Below are positions 8,557-16,226 of a stretch of DNA of 38,717 nucleotides, in pieces. Source of the DNA: Halostagnicola sp. A56 (GTDB lineage: Archaea > Halobacteriota > Halobacteria > Halobacteriales > Natrialbaceae); contig NZ_JMIP02000011.1 of NCBI RefSeq assembly GCF_000691505.1, forward strand, positions 1 to 38,717. Direction: 5' to 3'. The position numbers and the translations under genes were made by a program. Numbering within the stretch: the first letter of the stretch is position 1; each line of letters begins with the position of its first letter. The notes below the pieces were generated by a model. It was not told the origin of the DNA. It was given only the letters and a program-made list of their open reading frames with translations, and did no database searches.

Positions 8557-8785
8557 GCGACAACTGCTCCTCGAGATCGTCGATGCGCTCTAGGAGCAGG
8601 GGCTCAGCCAAGACGAGTATCAACTTCACCAGTGGGTCAACTTTGAAGCGCTGGAACGACTCATCGACTCAGCAAATGTCGATCTCGAAGTCCAGTTCGC
8701 GGTAGCTGAGTTCCATGTCCTCGTTATGCAGTCCGAGGTGCAGGTAGTCTCGAGGTCGGAAGAGGAATCCAATCCTAGGGATTAA
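8549..8785 (+). pseudogene. HalOD1-like small protein interrupted by an in-frame TAG
   Basis: The frame begins at ATG 8549, overlapping the end of the ArdC-like gene, and reads MSERQLLLEIVDAL before a TAG at 8591-8593. The same frame then continues open to a TAA at 8783 (EQGLSQDEYQLHQWVNFEAL, LERLIDSANVDLEVQFAV). Without the stop it would be a 78-codon protein resembling the haloarchaeal output domain HalOD1 ('V-D-x-x-A-L-x-x-L-x-D-S-x-x-x-D-L-E-V'). Since no frame change occurs, a single point mutation explains the break. Haloarchaea are not known to decode TAG as pyrrolysine, so I call it a recent pseudogene. Confidence 0.6.
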
Positions 8786-8839
8786 GACGAGGAGAGTTAC
8801 TGAACGCGACAATAGATCACAGCACAGCTTGTTTCCGCG

Positions 8840-8998
8840 TTAGTTCTCGGGGATCGTTACTCGGAGTTCGTCATTAACCTCGTAGAGATAGCCGCGATCG
8901 ATCAATCGGGAGACTGCATGCGTTGCATCCCCCGTTTCGAGATCGAGCTCTTCAGAACTCCGAAGCTCCTCGAGGGCCTGCGAATCTACATCACGGGC
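8840..8998 (-). pseudogene. C-terminal fragment of a winged-helix protein
   Basis: The minus strand reads RDVDSQALEELRSSEELD, then TGDATHAVSRLIDRGYLYEV and NDELRVTIPEN before a TAA at 8840. The helix-turn-helix-wing pattern (ATHAVSRLIDRGYLYEVNDELRV) is typical of haloarchaeal wHTH regulators. No start codon exists: the upstream part is replaced at about 8996-9005 by the oxidoreductase fragment. Only about 50 residues remain. Confidence 0.5.
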
Positions 8999-9483
8999 AT
9001 GCCGCCCACGAAATCGTCAGCTTCGTCGGCTACGGCCTCGCCATGCTGTTCGGCGCGGTTGGGCTACCCATGACCGACGCAGCTACGAATCCCGGCACCT
9101 ATCAGGCGGTGAGCGTCTTCGGTGCGAACGCCGAAACCCTGCACTGGCTCACTTGGTGGAGCCACTCGCTGCTCGCGCTCGGCTTTATCGCGTGGATTCC
9201 CTCCGCCAAACCCTTCCACATGCTCTCGTCGTTCGCCAACGTCATCACGCGCGACGAGAAGGCTGGCGCCCGCCTTCCGGGCGTCCCGTCGGATCTCGAC
9301 GCGACTAACGCCGAAGACATCGACGACTTCACCTGGAAAGACATTCTCGACCAGGACGCCTGCACCAAGTGCGGCCGCTGTTCGTCGGTTTGCCCTGCGA
9401 ACGCCTCCGGTCGCCCGCTCGACCCCCGAAACGTCATCCTCGACCTCAAATCCTACCGCGAGGAGCTCGCGGGCGGTGACGAG
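8998..9483 (+). pseudogene. Internal fragment of a membrane-bound (Fe-S) oxidoreductase
   Basis: About 160 residues from the middle of a heterodisulfide-reductase/nitrate-reductase-gamma-like protein. A membrane part comes first, with a helix IVSFVGYGLAMLFGAVGLP and a haem-b-type stretch HWLTWWSHSLLALGFIAWIP followed by PFHMLSS. Then comes a ferredoxin-like cluster site CTKCGRCSSVCP. Family members are around 700 residues with a second cluster and CCG domains; here the 5' end is cut at about 8998 and the family match stops after ELAGGDEE at about 9483, where the frame turns into low-complexity basic sequence. Histidines near the helices would bind haem. It transfers electrons from a quinol pool in intact relatives. 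As it stands it cannot make a functional enzyme. Confidence 0.7.
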
Positions 9484-9574
9484 GAGAAGCCACCCCAGAC
9501 TCGAGTGCGACGGGCGAGTCGAAACCCGCGATCGTCGCTTACGGCTCGAAATACGAGAACGGCGGTCTGAATCC

Positions 9575-10138
9575 TCAACCGTCGTCTTCGGACATCACTC
9601 GATCTGGGATCGTCGTCTGCTCGGGCGTGTCGGTCGGTTCCGAGACGGATCGTAAGGTGAAATGAACGGGAGCGTGTACGGGAACGACTCGCCGCTCGTC
9701 GCGAGCGCTCGGTACTGACCCATCGCCTCGAACAGGATGAGAATGAGCGGGCTGAGTTCGAGTGTGGAGAAAATCGTCCCGAGCGGGAGCCACATATCCG
9801 GCTGGCCGACCCACCAGTAGCCTCGACGATTCGGATGCCGAACACCTCCTCGACCCCGAAGAACGCGTGTCGCTCGACGTAGTAGTGGGCGAGAAGACCG
9901 CCCAACAACACCTGCAGCGTGAATAAAACGCCCGCGATCGGAATGAACCGAGTGGCCGCTCGCTGGCTCGGCGTCAGACTGATCTCGTCCGGCGGCGGGA
10001 TCTCGATGCCCGTTATCTCCGGTTCGGGCAGTTCGACCGACTTGTAGAGGAAGACGCCGACACCGACGGCACCGACGAGCAACACCATGCTGATGACGCT
10101 CCAGATCATCGTCGCGCCGGTCGGCGTGTTGCCCGCGT
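9575..10138 (-). pseudogene. norB: Nitric oxide reductase (quinol type) reduced to three pieces
   Basis: Three collinear fragments of a qNor/NorZ large subunit are joined. Piece 1 (10138 to about 9825): the end of the periplasmic N-terminal region (AGNTPTGATMIWSVIS), a helix, and FLYKSVELPEPEITG, ending at the helix LLAHYYVERHAFFGVEE. Piece 2 (about 9825 to 9662, shifted frame): YWWVGQPDMWLPLGTIFSTL, then LILILFEAMGQYR and GESFPYTLPF, which belongs several hundred residues further on in the family. Piece 3 (about 9650 to 9575, another frame): a C-terminal tail ending DRVMSEDDG. The haem and FeB histidine helices between pieces 1 and 2 are gone, so there is no activity. Fragment order follows the intact gene, so this is repeated internal deletion rather than shuffling. 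The enzyme would have reduced NO to N2O. Confidence 0.8.
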
Positions 10139-10233
10139 CGGATTGTCGAAATCGGCTCCTGAAGGCTCGAACGAAGCGGACCCGGATACAGCGACCAGTT
10201 ACTGACGGCGAAACCGAAACGGTCCGAATCGGG

Positions 10234-10948
10234 TCACCGCGGCCGACCACACTGGGGACAAAATGGCGGACCGCCGCCCGGGATCGACACGCCACAGTTC
10301 GGACACGAATCGTCATCAGTACTCTCGATCTTCGTGACGACGTCCGCGGTATCCGCTCGGATCGAGCGCACCGTTCCGACGCCGCGACGATCGTGCTCAC
10401 CCTGTCGATCAGCGAGTACGTCGGTATCGGTTACGTCATCGGCGTCGAGTACGTCATTCTCGTCAAGTACGTCGTCGGCGTCGAGTACGCCTCCCAACCG
10501 AACGAAACGTTTGTTCTCCTCGGGATCTGCGTACGCTCTCCGGTCGCACTCGGCAAGAGAGATGCTCAGTTCGTCGGCGACGGCGCTGTACACGTCGAGC
10601 TTCTGGGTATCCCCACCGAGTGTTGGCTGGCGAACGATTGGATACCGTTCGTTTGCGTACTCGAAGAGGTGGTGGCGGATCGTTTCGGATTCGATCGACG
10701 AATGCACCTCAAATTCACACAAGTCCATGAGGAGTTCACCTAGCCCTTGGATAATCTTGTACTCCGTATTGTCGATCGTGAGTTCGTTGATTGCCGCCTC
10801 GGGGTTGCCCTTGGGCTCGCCCAGCTGGCCCCGAACAGCTCGATGAGCTCTCGGGCAATCTACCGGTAGCGTTTCGCAGTGGTATCGATGACAGGGGAAC
10901 GACTTCCCCGCCGGTTGTTCGTGAGCGAGCGAGAGCAGCTGTCAGCAC
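10234..10948 (-). pseudogene. DUF790 (Bax-type nuclease) remnant fused to a zinc-ribbon tail
   Basis: The start GTG 10948 gives LTAALARSRTTGG; a frame change leads to VIDTTAKRYR, a TAG at about 10860, then IARELIELF; another frame change leads to GQLGEPKGNPEAAINEL and EYKIIQGLGELLMDLCEFEV. Put together this is the N-terminal half of DUF790 (PF05626), the nuclease that partners the archaeal XPB/Rad25 helicase. The distal part is different: an Asp/Val tandem stretch (DADDVLDENDVLDADDV, encoded by a short direct DNA repeat around 10430-10490) and a zinc ribbon CPNCG...CPQCG at the very end. From 10728 to 10234 the chimera is one open frame of 164 residues, which an automatic pipeline would call as a normal gene. 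The nuclease core is missing. Confidence 0.65.
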
Positions 10949-11255
10949 TGGAACTTACCCCTGACGCCGTCGTTGGGAAACGTACCGTTCCTTCGGTGTT
11001 CGCGGCGACGCTCTCGTACAGTCGTGCGGGCTATCGATCCTCTGTTGGGCGGAGTATCCGACCAAGACGCTGGGCGTACTAGCGTTTCGAGGCACTTCCG
11101 GAGCGGATAATTCCCACGTTGGCCGTGGGGACATCGATTCCTTCGTCGAGGACCTGTAATGTCACGAGCATCGAGTACTCACCAGTCCAAGCGCTCGAGA
11201 AGGTCGGTTCGTTCGTCAGTCGGTGTCTGGTGGGTGAGGTATTGTGTATCTCAGT
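10949..11255 (-). pseudogene. XPB/Rad25-type DNA helicase, C-terminal remnant
   Basis: On the minus strand, [17 protein letters not shown] is followed after a frameshift by [20 protein letters not shown] and then YAQRLGRILRP, the classic superfamily-2 helicase motifs V and VI (DEGIDVP and QRxGRxxRP). Two stops and at least one frameshift break the gene, and the N-terminal RecA domain is absent. In many haloarchaea a Rad25 helicase gene directly precedes a DUF790 gene, and here the DUF790 remnant follows in the same orientation, so this was an XPB-Bax pair. Boundaries are approximate. Confidence 0.7.
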
Positions 11256-11332
11256 TGAAAGAGTGCTGTGGCCTGGATGCGTGACGATGCCAGTCCGATT
11301 ACGTTGATCGGCTCCGACGGATCGCGGTCGTC

Positions 11333-11941
11333 TTACTCCACGAGGTCGGCGACCATTCTCGAACCGTGCTCGATCTCGTCCTGGTTGATGCCGTGCCCCA
11401 TCCCCTCGTAGAGGCGCTCGGTTACGTCGCCGTTCAACTGCTCGAAGATCGTGGCTGACTCGTGGACACGCTCCTCGGGAATGTGCGGGTCGACATCACT
11501 ACACCCCAGAAACACGGGCGTCCCGTCGAGATCGCCCTCGTAGTCGTCCGAATCGACGGATTTTCCGATGAGGCCGCCGCTCAGCACCGTAATCCCGCCG
11601 TACCGGCGGGGATTGCGCGCGACGTACTCGCTGGCCAGACACGCACCCTGGGAGAATCCCAGGATCACGACTCGCTCGCGTGGGATCCCTGCGTCGGTCG
11701 CTTCGATCACGGCGTCGTCGATGGCCTGTAACCCGCTCGAACGACCGGGTTCGTTCGACTCGACTGGCGCGGTAAACGCGTTCGGGTACCACGTGTTCCG
11801 GGCCGCCTTGGGCGTGAGGTATGTGACATCGTGTTGATGAAAATCGTGGGCCATCTGGACGATGCTCTGAGCGGTCGCACCGCGTCCGTGAACGAGGACG
11901 AGCGCAACTTCGGCGGCGTCGAGGGGCGCACCCGCCGTCAC
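11333..11941 (-). CDS. Phospholipase/carboxylesterase-type alpha/beta hydrolase
   Basis: About 202 residues with a complete serine-hydrolase set: oxyanion-side motif [10 protein letters not shown] near the start, nucleophile elbow GFSQGA, the acid in CSDVDPHIP and the histidine in GMGHGI. This is the layout of the phospholipase/carboxylesterase family (small acyl esterases related to acyl-protein thioesterase and to bacterial MhqD, which accompany ring-cleaving dioxygenases). The start is uncertain. I chose GTG 11941, giving [20 protein letters not shown] at the N-terminus as in relatives; the open frame extends to 12085 but those extra residues look non-native. Cytosolic, soluble; substrate unknown. 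No partner dioxygenase gene is present, so its usual operon context has been lost. Confidence 0.78.
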   Translation of the reverse strand: MTAGAPLDAAEVALVLVHGRGATAQSIVQMAHDFHQHDVTYLTPKAARNTWYPNAFTAPVESNEPGRSSGLQAIDDAVIEATDAGIPRERVVILGFSQGACLASEYVARNPRRYGGITVLSGGLIGKSVDSDDYEGDLDGTPVFLGCSDVDPHIPEERVHESATIFEQLNGDVTERLYEGMGHGINQDEIEHGSRMVADLVE

Positions 11942-12113
11942 GAGGTTTGTTCTGGTCGCGGGTATCGGTGAGTTCAGCAACTGGAATCGAGACCTGGTTG
12001 AGCAGTCGCCAGAGTGTATCAACTTGGTCACAGAGTGTCTTCGAATGAAAGACGATCGCTCCCGCCAGTGCGGGAGCATCGTCACCCAACGTTGGCGTCA
12101 ATTCGTGTGCCAC
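11942..12113 (-). other. Possible 5' fragment of another gene before the esterase
   Basis: A GTG at 12113 opens a frame (AHELTPTLGDDAPALAGAIV, VDTLWRLLNQVSIPVAEL) that looks protein-like for about 50 residues and then turns to nonsense where it overlaps the esterase in another frame. I do not recognise it. It may be the beginning of a gene truncated when it was joined to the esterase, which would also explain why the esterase has no clear start. Confidence 0.3.
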
Positions 12114-12252
12114 AGTCGGTCAAATATGGGAACAGACGTGTATGAATTCATTAGCCGGATGTCCAAGACTAGCTATAGGACATTAAACAGAAAGCAGATG
12201 GATAATTAGGTAAAGTCGATCAATTCTCTCTCCAGTAGTCGAAGTACGTTGG

Positions 12253-12681
12253 TTAGTGGACGAGAATTACTGGGACCGGTGACCGTTTAGACACGGTTTC
12301 AGCTACGTTTCCAACGAGAAACCGGCGCGTTGCGCGACTCCAATCTGCACCGTGTGCCCCGAGTACAATCGTGTCGTAATCCTCGGCTCGGTCGAGAATA
12401 TTTCGGGCAGGGTGACCGATACCGACGATTGTATTGATCTCTCGACCATGCTCGTCAGCAACTTCACGAGCACGCTCGAAAACGGGTTCAGCGCGTTCGG
12501 CAGCAGCTTCACTGATGTCGTCTTCGAGAGTGAGACCAACCGCCTCCCCCATCATCATTGACGGGACGCCGACAACGTGTAAGACAGTGATATCAGCTTC
12601 GGGATGGTTCTCAAGGGCATACGCAAGGGCGTGGCTAGCGTGCTCGGAGTCATCCATCGGAACGAGAATTCGTGAGAGCAT
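12253..12681 (-). CDS. Universal stress protein (UspA family)
   Basis: A 142-residue single-domain Usp: N-terminal ILVPMDDSEHASHALAYAL, and the C-terminal nucleotide-binding region TIVLGAHGADWSRATRRFLVG, then PVPVILVH at the end. The G-x-x-G spacing resembles ATP-binding Usps but the second glycine motif ends in G-N instead of G-S/T, so nucleotide binding is likely but not certain. It starts 38 nt after the phosphate transporter stop on the same strand, so the two are probably one operon. Usp genes next to transporters are common in haloarchaea, where the Usp is thought to tune transporter activity. Confidence 0.88.
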   Translation of the reverse strand: MLSRILVPMDDSEHASHALAYALENHPEADITVLHVVGVPSMMMGEAVGLTLEDDISEAAAERAEPVFERAREVADEHGREINTIVGIGHPARNILDRAEDYDTIVLGAHGADWSRATRRFLVGNVAETVSKRSPVPVILVH

Positions 12682-12719
12682 ATCTCAAAAGATGTCATCC
12701 GGCTACCTAAGTCCCAGTC

Positions 12720-13898
12720 TCAGGCGATTCCCGGAATGAGGATGAAAAACCCGTATGCGAGGACCGTAGACACGGACGGACCGATAATCCACATCGAGAT
12801 GTATTTCATTATCGCCCGAGGATTGAACAGATCACCCGCCTTGAGCACCTCTTCTGGTTCCTCTTCACCGATTGGCGCGGCTGGTTTCCCTTCCATCTCT
12901 TCGGCGGTGATTGCACCGGGGACGATCTCGGGTTCGCCCGTGTCCCGAGTAACGGCCTCACGAAAAGTAATCGGGCGAGTTGCACGACCCCACCCGATCC
13001 CGACGATTGTCATCACCGTCGCCATCACGAGACTGATTGGAATCCCGATCCACGAGAGAAGCGTTGTAATCGTCGATGCTGTGACCATGACGAAGAGGGC
13101 TGCGAGCAGCGGGATGTCACTCAGTTCGCCCCCGACAGATTCCATCGTCCGGCGGGCAATGGTGAATCCACCGAATCCAATCGCAAGCGTAGCGATGATA
13201 ATCGCCGTATCGTCAGGGAGTCCGCCTACGCCACCGACCAGTGGTGCGGCAGCATTCGGGACATTACTTGCCCCGGCGCTGAACGCCATGTAACAGCCGA
13301 TAACGAGCACAACTACTGTGGTACCGAGTTCTGCCCACGTCGTATTTGGGCCGAACGTGGGCTTTGGAATCGTTCCGTCTCCGCCAAGGGTCAGTAATGG
13401 GCCATTTGATTTCTCAATCTGTACCCGTCGGTTGATTTCTGGGTAGATATATCGTCCAATAATGCCGCCAATCCAGAACCCAATAATTGGCGTGACGATC
13501 CACCATGAGACGATCTCGGCAATGGTCGCGTAGTTGAGTGTGTCTGTCGCCAGTCCGAGACCGGCTATCGCGCCGACGGTCGTCATCGACGTTGGAACGG
13601 GGACGCCGAAGATATTGGCGATGAGGATGCCCAGTCCAATGAAGAAGAGGACGGCGACGCCAGCCGTCAGCGTGAGATCAATCGTGATGATACCTTCGCT
13701 CAGCGTGTCCATCACGTTCCGTCCGACAGTCCACCCGCCGAGAAAGACGAAAAACGTCATGAGCGCTGCTGCCGTCGTCTTTTTGACGATACCCGCACCG
13801 ACGGGTGGCCCCCACGCGATTCCGGTCGATGAGCCACCAATATTGAATCCAACAAAGATGGACGCGATAATTCCTATTGCGAGAAGGGATTCGACCAT
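12720..13898 (-). CDS. Inorganic phosphate transporter, Pit family
   Basis: A 392-residue membrane protein with about 10-11 hydrophobic helices and two inverted-repeat signature segments: GFNIGGSSTGIAWGPPVG near the N-terminus and AGASNVPNAAAPLVGG in the middle, matching the PiT 'G-A-N-D/N-V-x-N-A' signature. Pit proteins import phosphate (or phosphate-metal complex) driven by an ion gradient. A hydrophilic loop with PEIVPGAITAEEMEGKP lies before the last helices. The start at 13898 (MVESLLAIGIIA) is favoured over the upstream start at 13955 because it begins at the first helix and has a TATA box at the right spacing; the longer frame would begin within 5 nt of the IS end. Likely co-transcribed with the UspA gene downstream. 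Confidence 0.87.
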   Translation of the reverse strand: MVESLLAIGIIASIFVGFNIGGSSTGIAWGPPVGAGIVKKTTAAALMTFFVFLGGWTVGRNVMDTLSEGIITIDLTLTAGVAVLFFIGLGILIANIFGVPVPTSMTTVGAIAGLGLATDTLNYATIAEIVSWWIVTPIIGFWIGGIIGRYIYPEINRRVQIEKSNGPLLTLGGDGTIPKPTFGPNTTWAELGTTVVVLVIGCYMAFSAGASNVPNAAAPLVGGVGGLPDDTAIIIATLAIGFGGFTIARRTMESVGGELSDIPLLAALFVMVTASTITTLLSWIGIPISLVMATVMTIVGIGWGRATRPITFREAVTRDTGEPEIVPGAITAEEMEGKPAAPIGEEEPEEVLKAGDLFNPRAIMKYISMWIIGPSVSTVLAYGFFILIPGIA

Positions 13899-13921
13899 CG
13901 GTCGATAATACAGGTATAGTC

Positions 13922-13934
13922 GCAAAATAAGTAC
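13922..13934 (-). promoter_or_regulatory. TATA box for the Pit-UspA operon
   Basis: On the minus strand tacttattttgcg lies 25-35 nt before the ATG at 13898, consistent with a leaderless transcript. The IS end is only 17 nt further upstream, so the insertion or deletion event that placed the IS here left the core promoter intact. Confidence 0.5.
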
Positions 13935-13950
13935 CGCAATAGCTGAAGAT

Positions 13951-13962
13951 GGCACTGTCTAG
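13951..13962 (+). repeat. Left terminal inverted repeat of the IS
   Basis: GGCACTGTCTAG; exact reverse complement of 14686-14697. It overlaps the stop codon of the transposase. Confidence 0.85.
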
Positions 13963-14652
13963 TTCTGCACCTCCTCGATCGGCGTCTTTCCGTCGAGTGG
14001 TTGATGCAGTCTCTGGCGGTTGTAATAGTGTATAAATTGTTCAAATCATTCGCGTGCGCTCGACCGACTTCCCACCCACGAGTTGTGGAAGCGGTTGATG
14101 CGCATTTTGAGGATGTGAAAACCACTTTTCGATGAGGTTTCGTTCGGTATAGTTGACCCGACCACCCAACCCTAATCGAGAACAGGCAGTCCGATAGCCG
14201 AATTGATCGACAAGAAATACGGTGTCGGAGAGATCGTATTTCTCGTCGAGTCGATGCAGAAACGCAGCTGCCGGATCAGTGCCATGCCGACCAAACAACG
14301 CGACGTCGAGAATCAGCTTCGTCTCGGTGTCTATTGCAGCATATAGCCAAGACCACTCGCCATTGATCTTGACAACGGTCTCGTCAACCGCGACCCGCTT
14401 CGGCTGCGCCTCAGGCGGGTCGTGCCCGCTGTCAGCCAGCCGATGTACCTAGTCCAAACCGCTCCATTCGATCCCTCAACGCCTAATTCCGCCAATATTG
14501 AAGTTGTATCGCGAATCGAACAACCGGTTTCGTGGAGGCGGACGGCGAACGCCCTGACGGGCGTCGCCATCCGCTCGTTCTCTCAAGACTCTTCTAAATT
14601 TCGCGTCGTAACACTCGCTGAGCAGGTCTGCGAGCATTCTCGTCCAATTCAT
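13959..14652 (-). pseudogene. IS6-type transposase, multiply frameshifted
   Basis: The reading starts at ATG 14652 (NWTRMLADLLSECYDAKF), shifts and meets a stop before ENERMATPVRAFAVRLHETG and ILAELGVEGSNGAVW, shifts again to VHRLADSGHDPPEAQPKRV with AVDETVVKINGEWSWLYAAID, continues to YDLSDTVFLVDQFGYRTA and TERNLIEKWF, then shifts to HYYNRQRLHQPLDGKTPIEE and ends in the left inverted repeat. The DDE catalytic core (D in AVDETVVK, D in LYAAID region) is recognisable. At least three frameshifts and an in-frame stop show it is dead. Confidence 0.8.
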
Positions 14653-14685
14653 TCAACGACCTGCTCGTTCCTCAAACTGGCTCAC

Positions 14686-14697
14686 CTAGACAGTGCC
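14686..14697 (-). repeat. Right terminal inverted repeat of the IS
   Basis: CTAGACAGTGCC, the exact complement of the left end. Homology between the two ends stops after these 12 bases. Confidence 0.85.
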
Positions 14698-15134
14698 TAG
14701 AAATCCAAACGCAGAATCTGTGTGCTAGAGGGGGTTCCCAACCATGGATTCTGAATGGACCATACAATCAAATCTACTGTTTGAGTAATACCGTGGAAGA
14801 ACACGCTGTAAACGAACGTATCATATTAAAAATGACCTCCATACTATATGATGGTTAGTCTAAAGGACGATGAAGCGGCGAACGCGATTCGGAGATCGCT
14901 CGACAAAATACGAGACAGAACGATGAGAATCGAAACTATATAGATATTTGATAGCACACCTCGCTTCGAGCACGCACGAGAAATCGAACGGACGGTCGAT
15001 CCGTTCTTGTCGTGGCGCTCTCGAACTCGAGAACGGATTCGCGGTTACTTCGTTTCTACAACTAACAAAGCGATTTCTCGGGGCTTTACCTCGAGACACT
15101 TTCCCAGAACGTCCGCGTACGTTCCTAATCGAAC
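14698..15134. other. Gap between the IS and ncsA
   Basis: Contains the first copy of the 131-bp direct repeat (14853-14983) and an A/T-rich stretch before it (14800-14855). No coding region is supported; the short minus-strand frame here owes its length to the repeat. Confidence 0.5.
14853..14983. repeat. 131-bp direct repeat, copy 1
   Basis: Identical base for base to 24818-24948, in the same orientation, 9965 bp away. It starts ggttagtctaaagg and ends cgcacgagaaa; flanking bases differ at once on both sides. It includes an A/T-rich actatatagatattt segment. No terminal inverted repeats are visible, so it does not look like a standard MITE. Confidence 0.9.
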
Positions 15135-16100
15135 TTAGACGAGCGCGTCTAGCAGCGAGCACTTCCGACATCGCTCTCGAGTCGTCGTCGATCCGCACTC
15201 GACACACTCGCGGAGGTCGGCTCCCGCCTCGTCGTCGCCGTGGTATCGCTCCGCGACGAGACCGGCGAGTTCCTCGTACCCCGAGAGAATCGAGTGGCGG
15301 GTTCCCGGATGATTCTCCTCAAGATCGTACAGGAGTTGCTGTATCTCTCCGCGATAGGCCTCGCTCGAGTGCGGGCACTCGGTGATGTGTGCGGGGAGGT
15401 TTCGTATGTGCGCGTAGAGGGCCACTTCCTTCTCGGGAACGTCACGGAGCGGCTTTGCTCGCGGGACGAACTCGGATTGGTCCTCGCGATCGGTGATCGG
15501 ACCGAGACTGGCGTCGAAGTGCTTTGCGATCTGTGCGACGTCGCCCTCGAGGAAGTTCATCAGTGCCGTCTGGGCCTCGTCGTCGAGGTTGTGGCCGGTC
15601 AGCATGAGATCGGCACCGAGTTCGTCGGCGTATTTCTCGAGGAGGTCTCGTCGGAAGACGCCACAGTAGGCGCAGGCGGCCATGTTCTCGGGATCATCCT
15701 CGACGACCTCGTCCATCTCGACGCCGAACTCCTCGGCGTAGCTGACGACTTCGTGGCGGATCTCGAGGTCGTCGGCCAGCTCGACGCAGGCGTCGACGGA
15801 CTTGTCGCGATAGCCCTCGATCCCTTCGTGAATCGTCAGCCCGACCAGTTCGATGCGGGGGTCCTCCGCGAACGTTTCGTGGAGGATCTGCGTGAGGACG
15901 ACGCTGTCTTTCCCGCCGGAGAGGCCGATAACCCACGTTTGCGGGTCCTCGGGCGTCGCGTCGGGAGAAACGAGGTCGTCTCGGCGGACCCGTCGTCGGA
16001 CGCGTTTCTCGATCGATTCGCGAAAGTGTGACTCACAGAGGTGTGCGCCCGAGTACGCGGCGTGCATGATCGACGGCTCCTCACACCGGTTACACTCCAT
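15135..16100 (-). CDS. ncsA: tRNA 2-thiolation enzyme NcsA (TtuA/Ncs6 family)
   Basis: A 321-residue cytosolic enzyme of the TIGR00269/TtuA group that activates tRNA uridine 34 (or T54) with ATP and replaces oxygen by sulfur, receiving sulfur from a ubiquitin-like SAMP in haloarchaea. Visible parts: an N-terminal zinc finger (CNRC at 3-6, then HLCESH), the PP-loop SGGKDS at 61-66, the catalytic CAYCG near residue 143, the GHNLDDEAQTALMNFLEGD nucleotide/cluster loop, the second catalytic cysteine in ITECPHSSEAYR, and a C-terminal zinc ribbon (CVECG...CRKC). All expected residues are present, so it should be active. Haloferax NcsA is important for thermotolerance. The gene is single and divergent from the following hydrolase-fold gene. 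Confidence 0.92.
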   Translation of the reverse strand: MECNRCEEPSIMHAAYSGAHLCESHFRESIEKRVRRRVRRDDLVSPDATPEDPQTWVIGLSGGKDSVVLTQILHETFAEDPRIELVGLTIHEGIEGYRDKSVDACVELADDLEIRHEVVSYAEEFGVEMDEVVEDDPENMAACAYCGVFRRDLLEKYADELGADLMLTGHNLDDEAQTALMNFLEGDVAQIAKHFDASLGPITDREDQSEFVPRAKPLRDVPEKEVALYAHIRNLPAHITECPHSSEAYRGEIQQLLYDLEENHPGTRHSILSGYEELAGLVAERYHGDDEAGADLRECVECGSTTTRERCRKCSLLDALV

Positions 16101-16226
16101 TACGAGCGCCTAGTCGATACGGGTGTATGTCGGTTTCGTCTCCGCTGGCGCTCGCACGCTCTGCATCGAGGATGTCACATATCCGCAGCCCAGATCGCGC
16201 TCTCGAGCGAACCGAACGGAACGTCT

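Larger units (their letters stand above)
13951..14697 (-). mobile_element. IS6-family (ISH14/15-type) insertion sequence, inactive
   Basis: A 747-bp unit bounded by perfect 12-bp inverted repeats GGCACTGTCTAG (13951-13962) and its complement (14686-14697), with a single transposase gene on the minus strand. Size and transposase match haloarchaeal IS6-family elements. IS6 elements normally leave an 8-bp target duplication; the flanks here (ctgaagat and tagaaatc) do not match, so the element has lost one original flank through recombination or deletion. Confidence 0.8.

Noticed and set aside
8591..8593. TAG decoded as pyrrolysine in the HalOD1-like gene
   Set aside because: Haloarchaea are not known to have the pyl system, and no PylS/tRNA-Pyl is seen here; a nonsense mutation is simpler.
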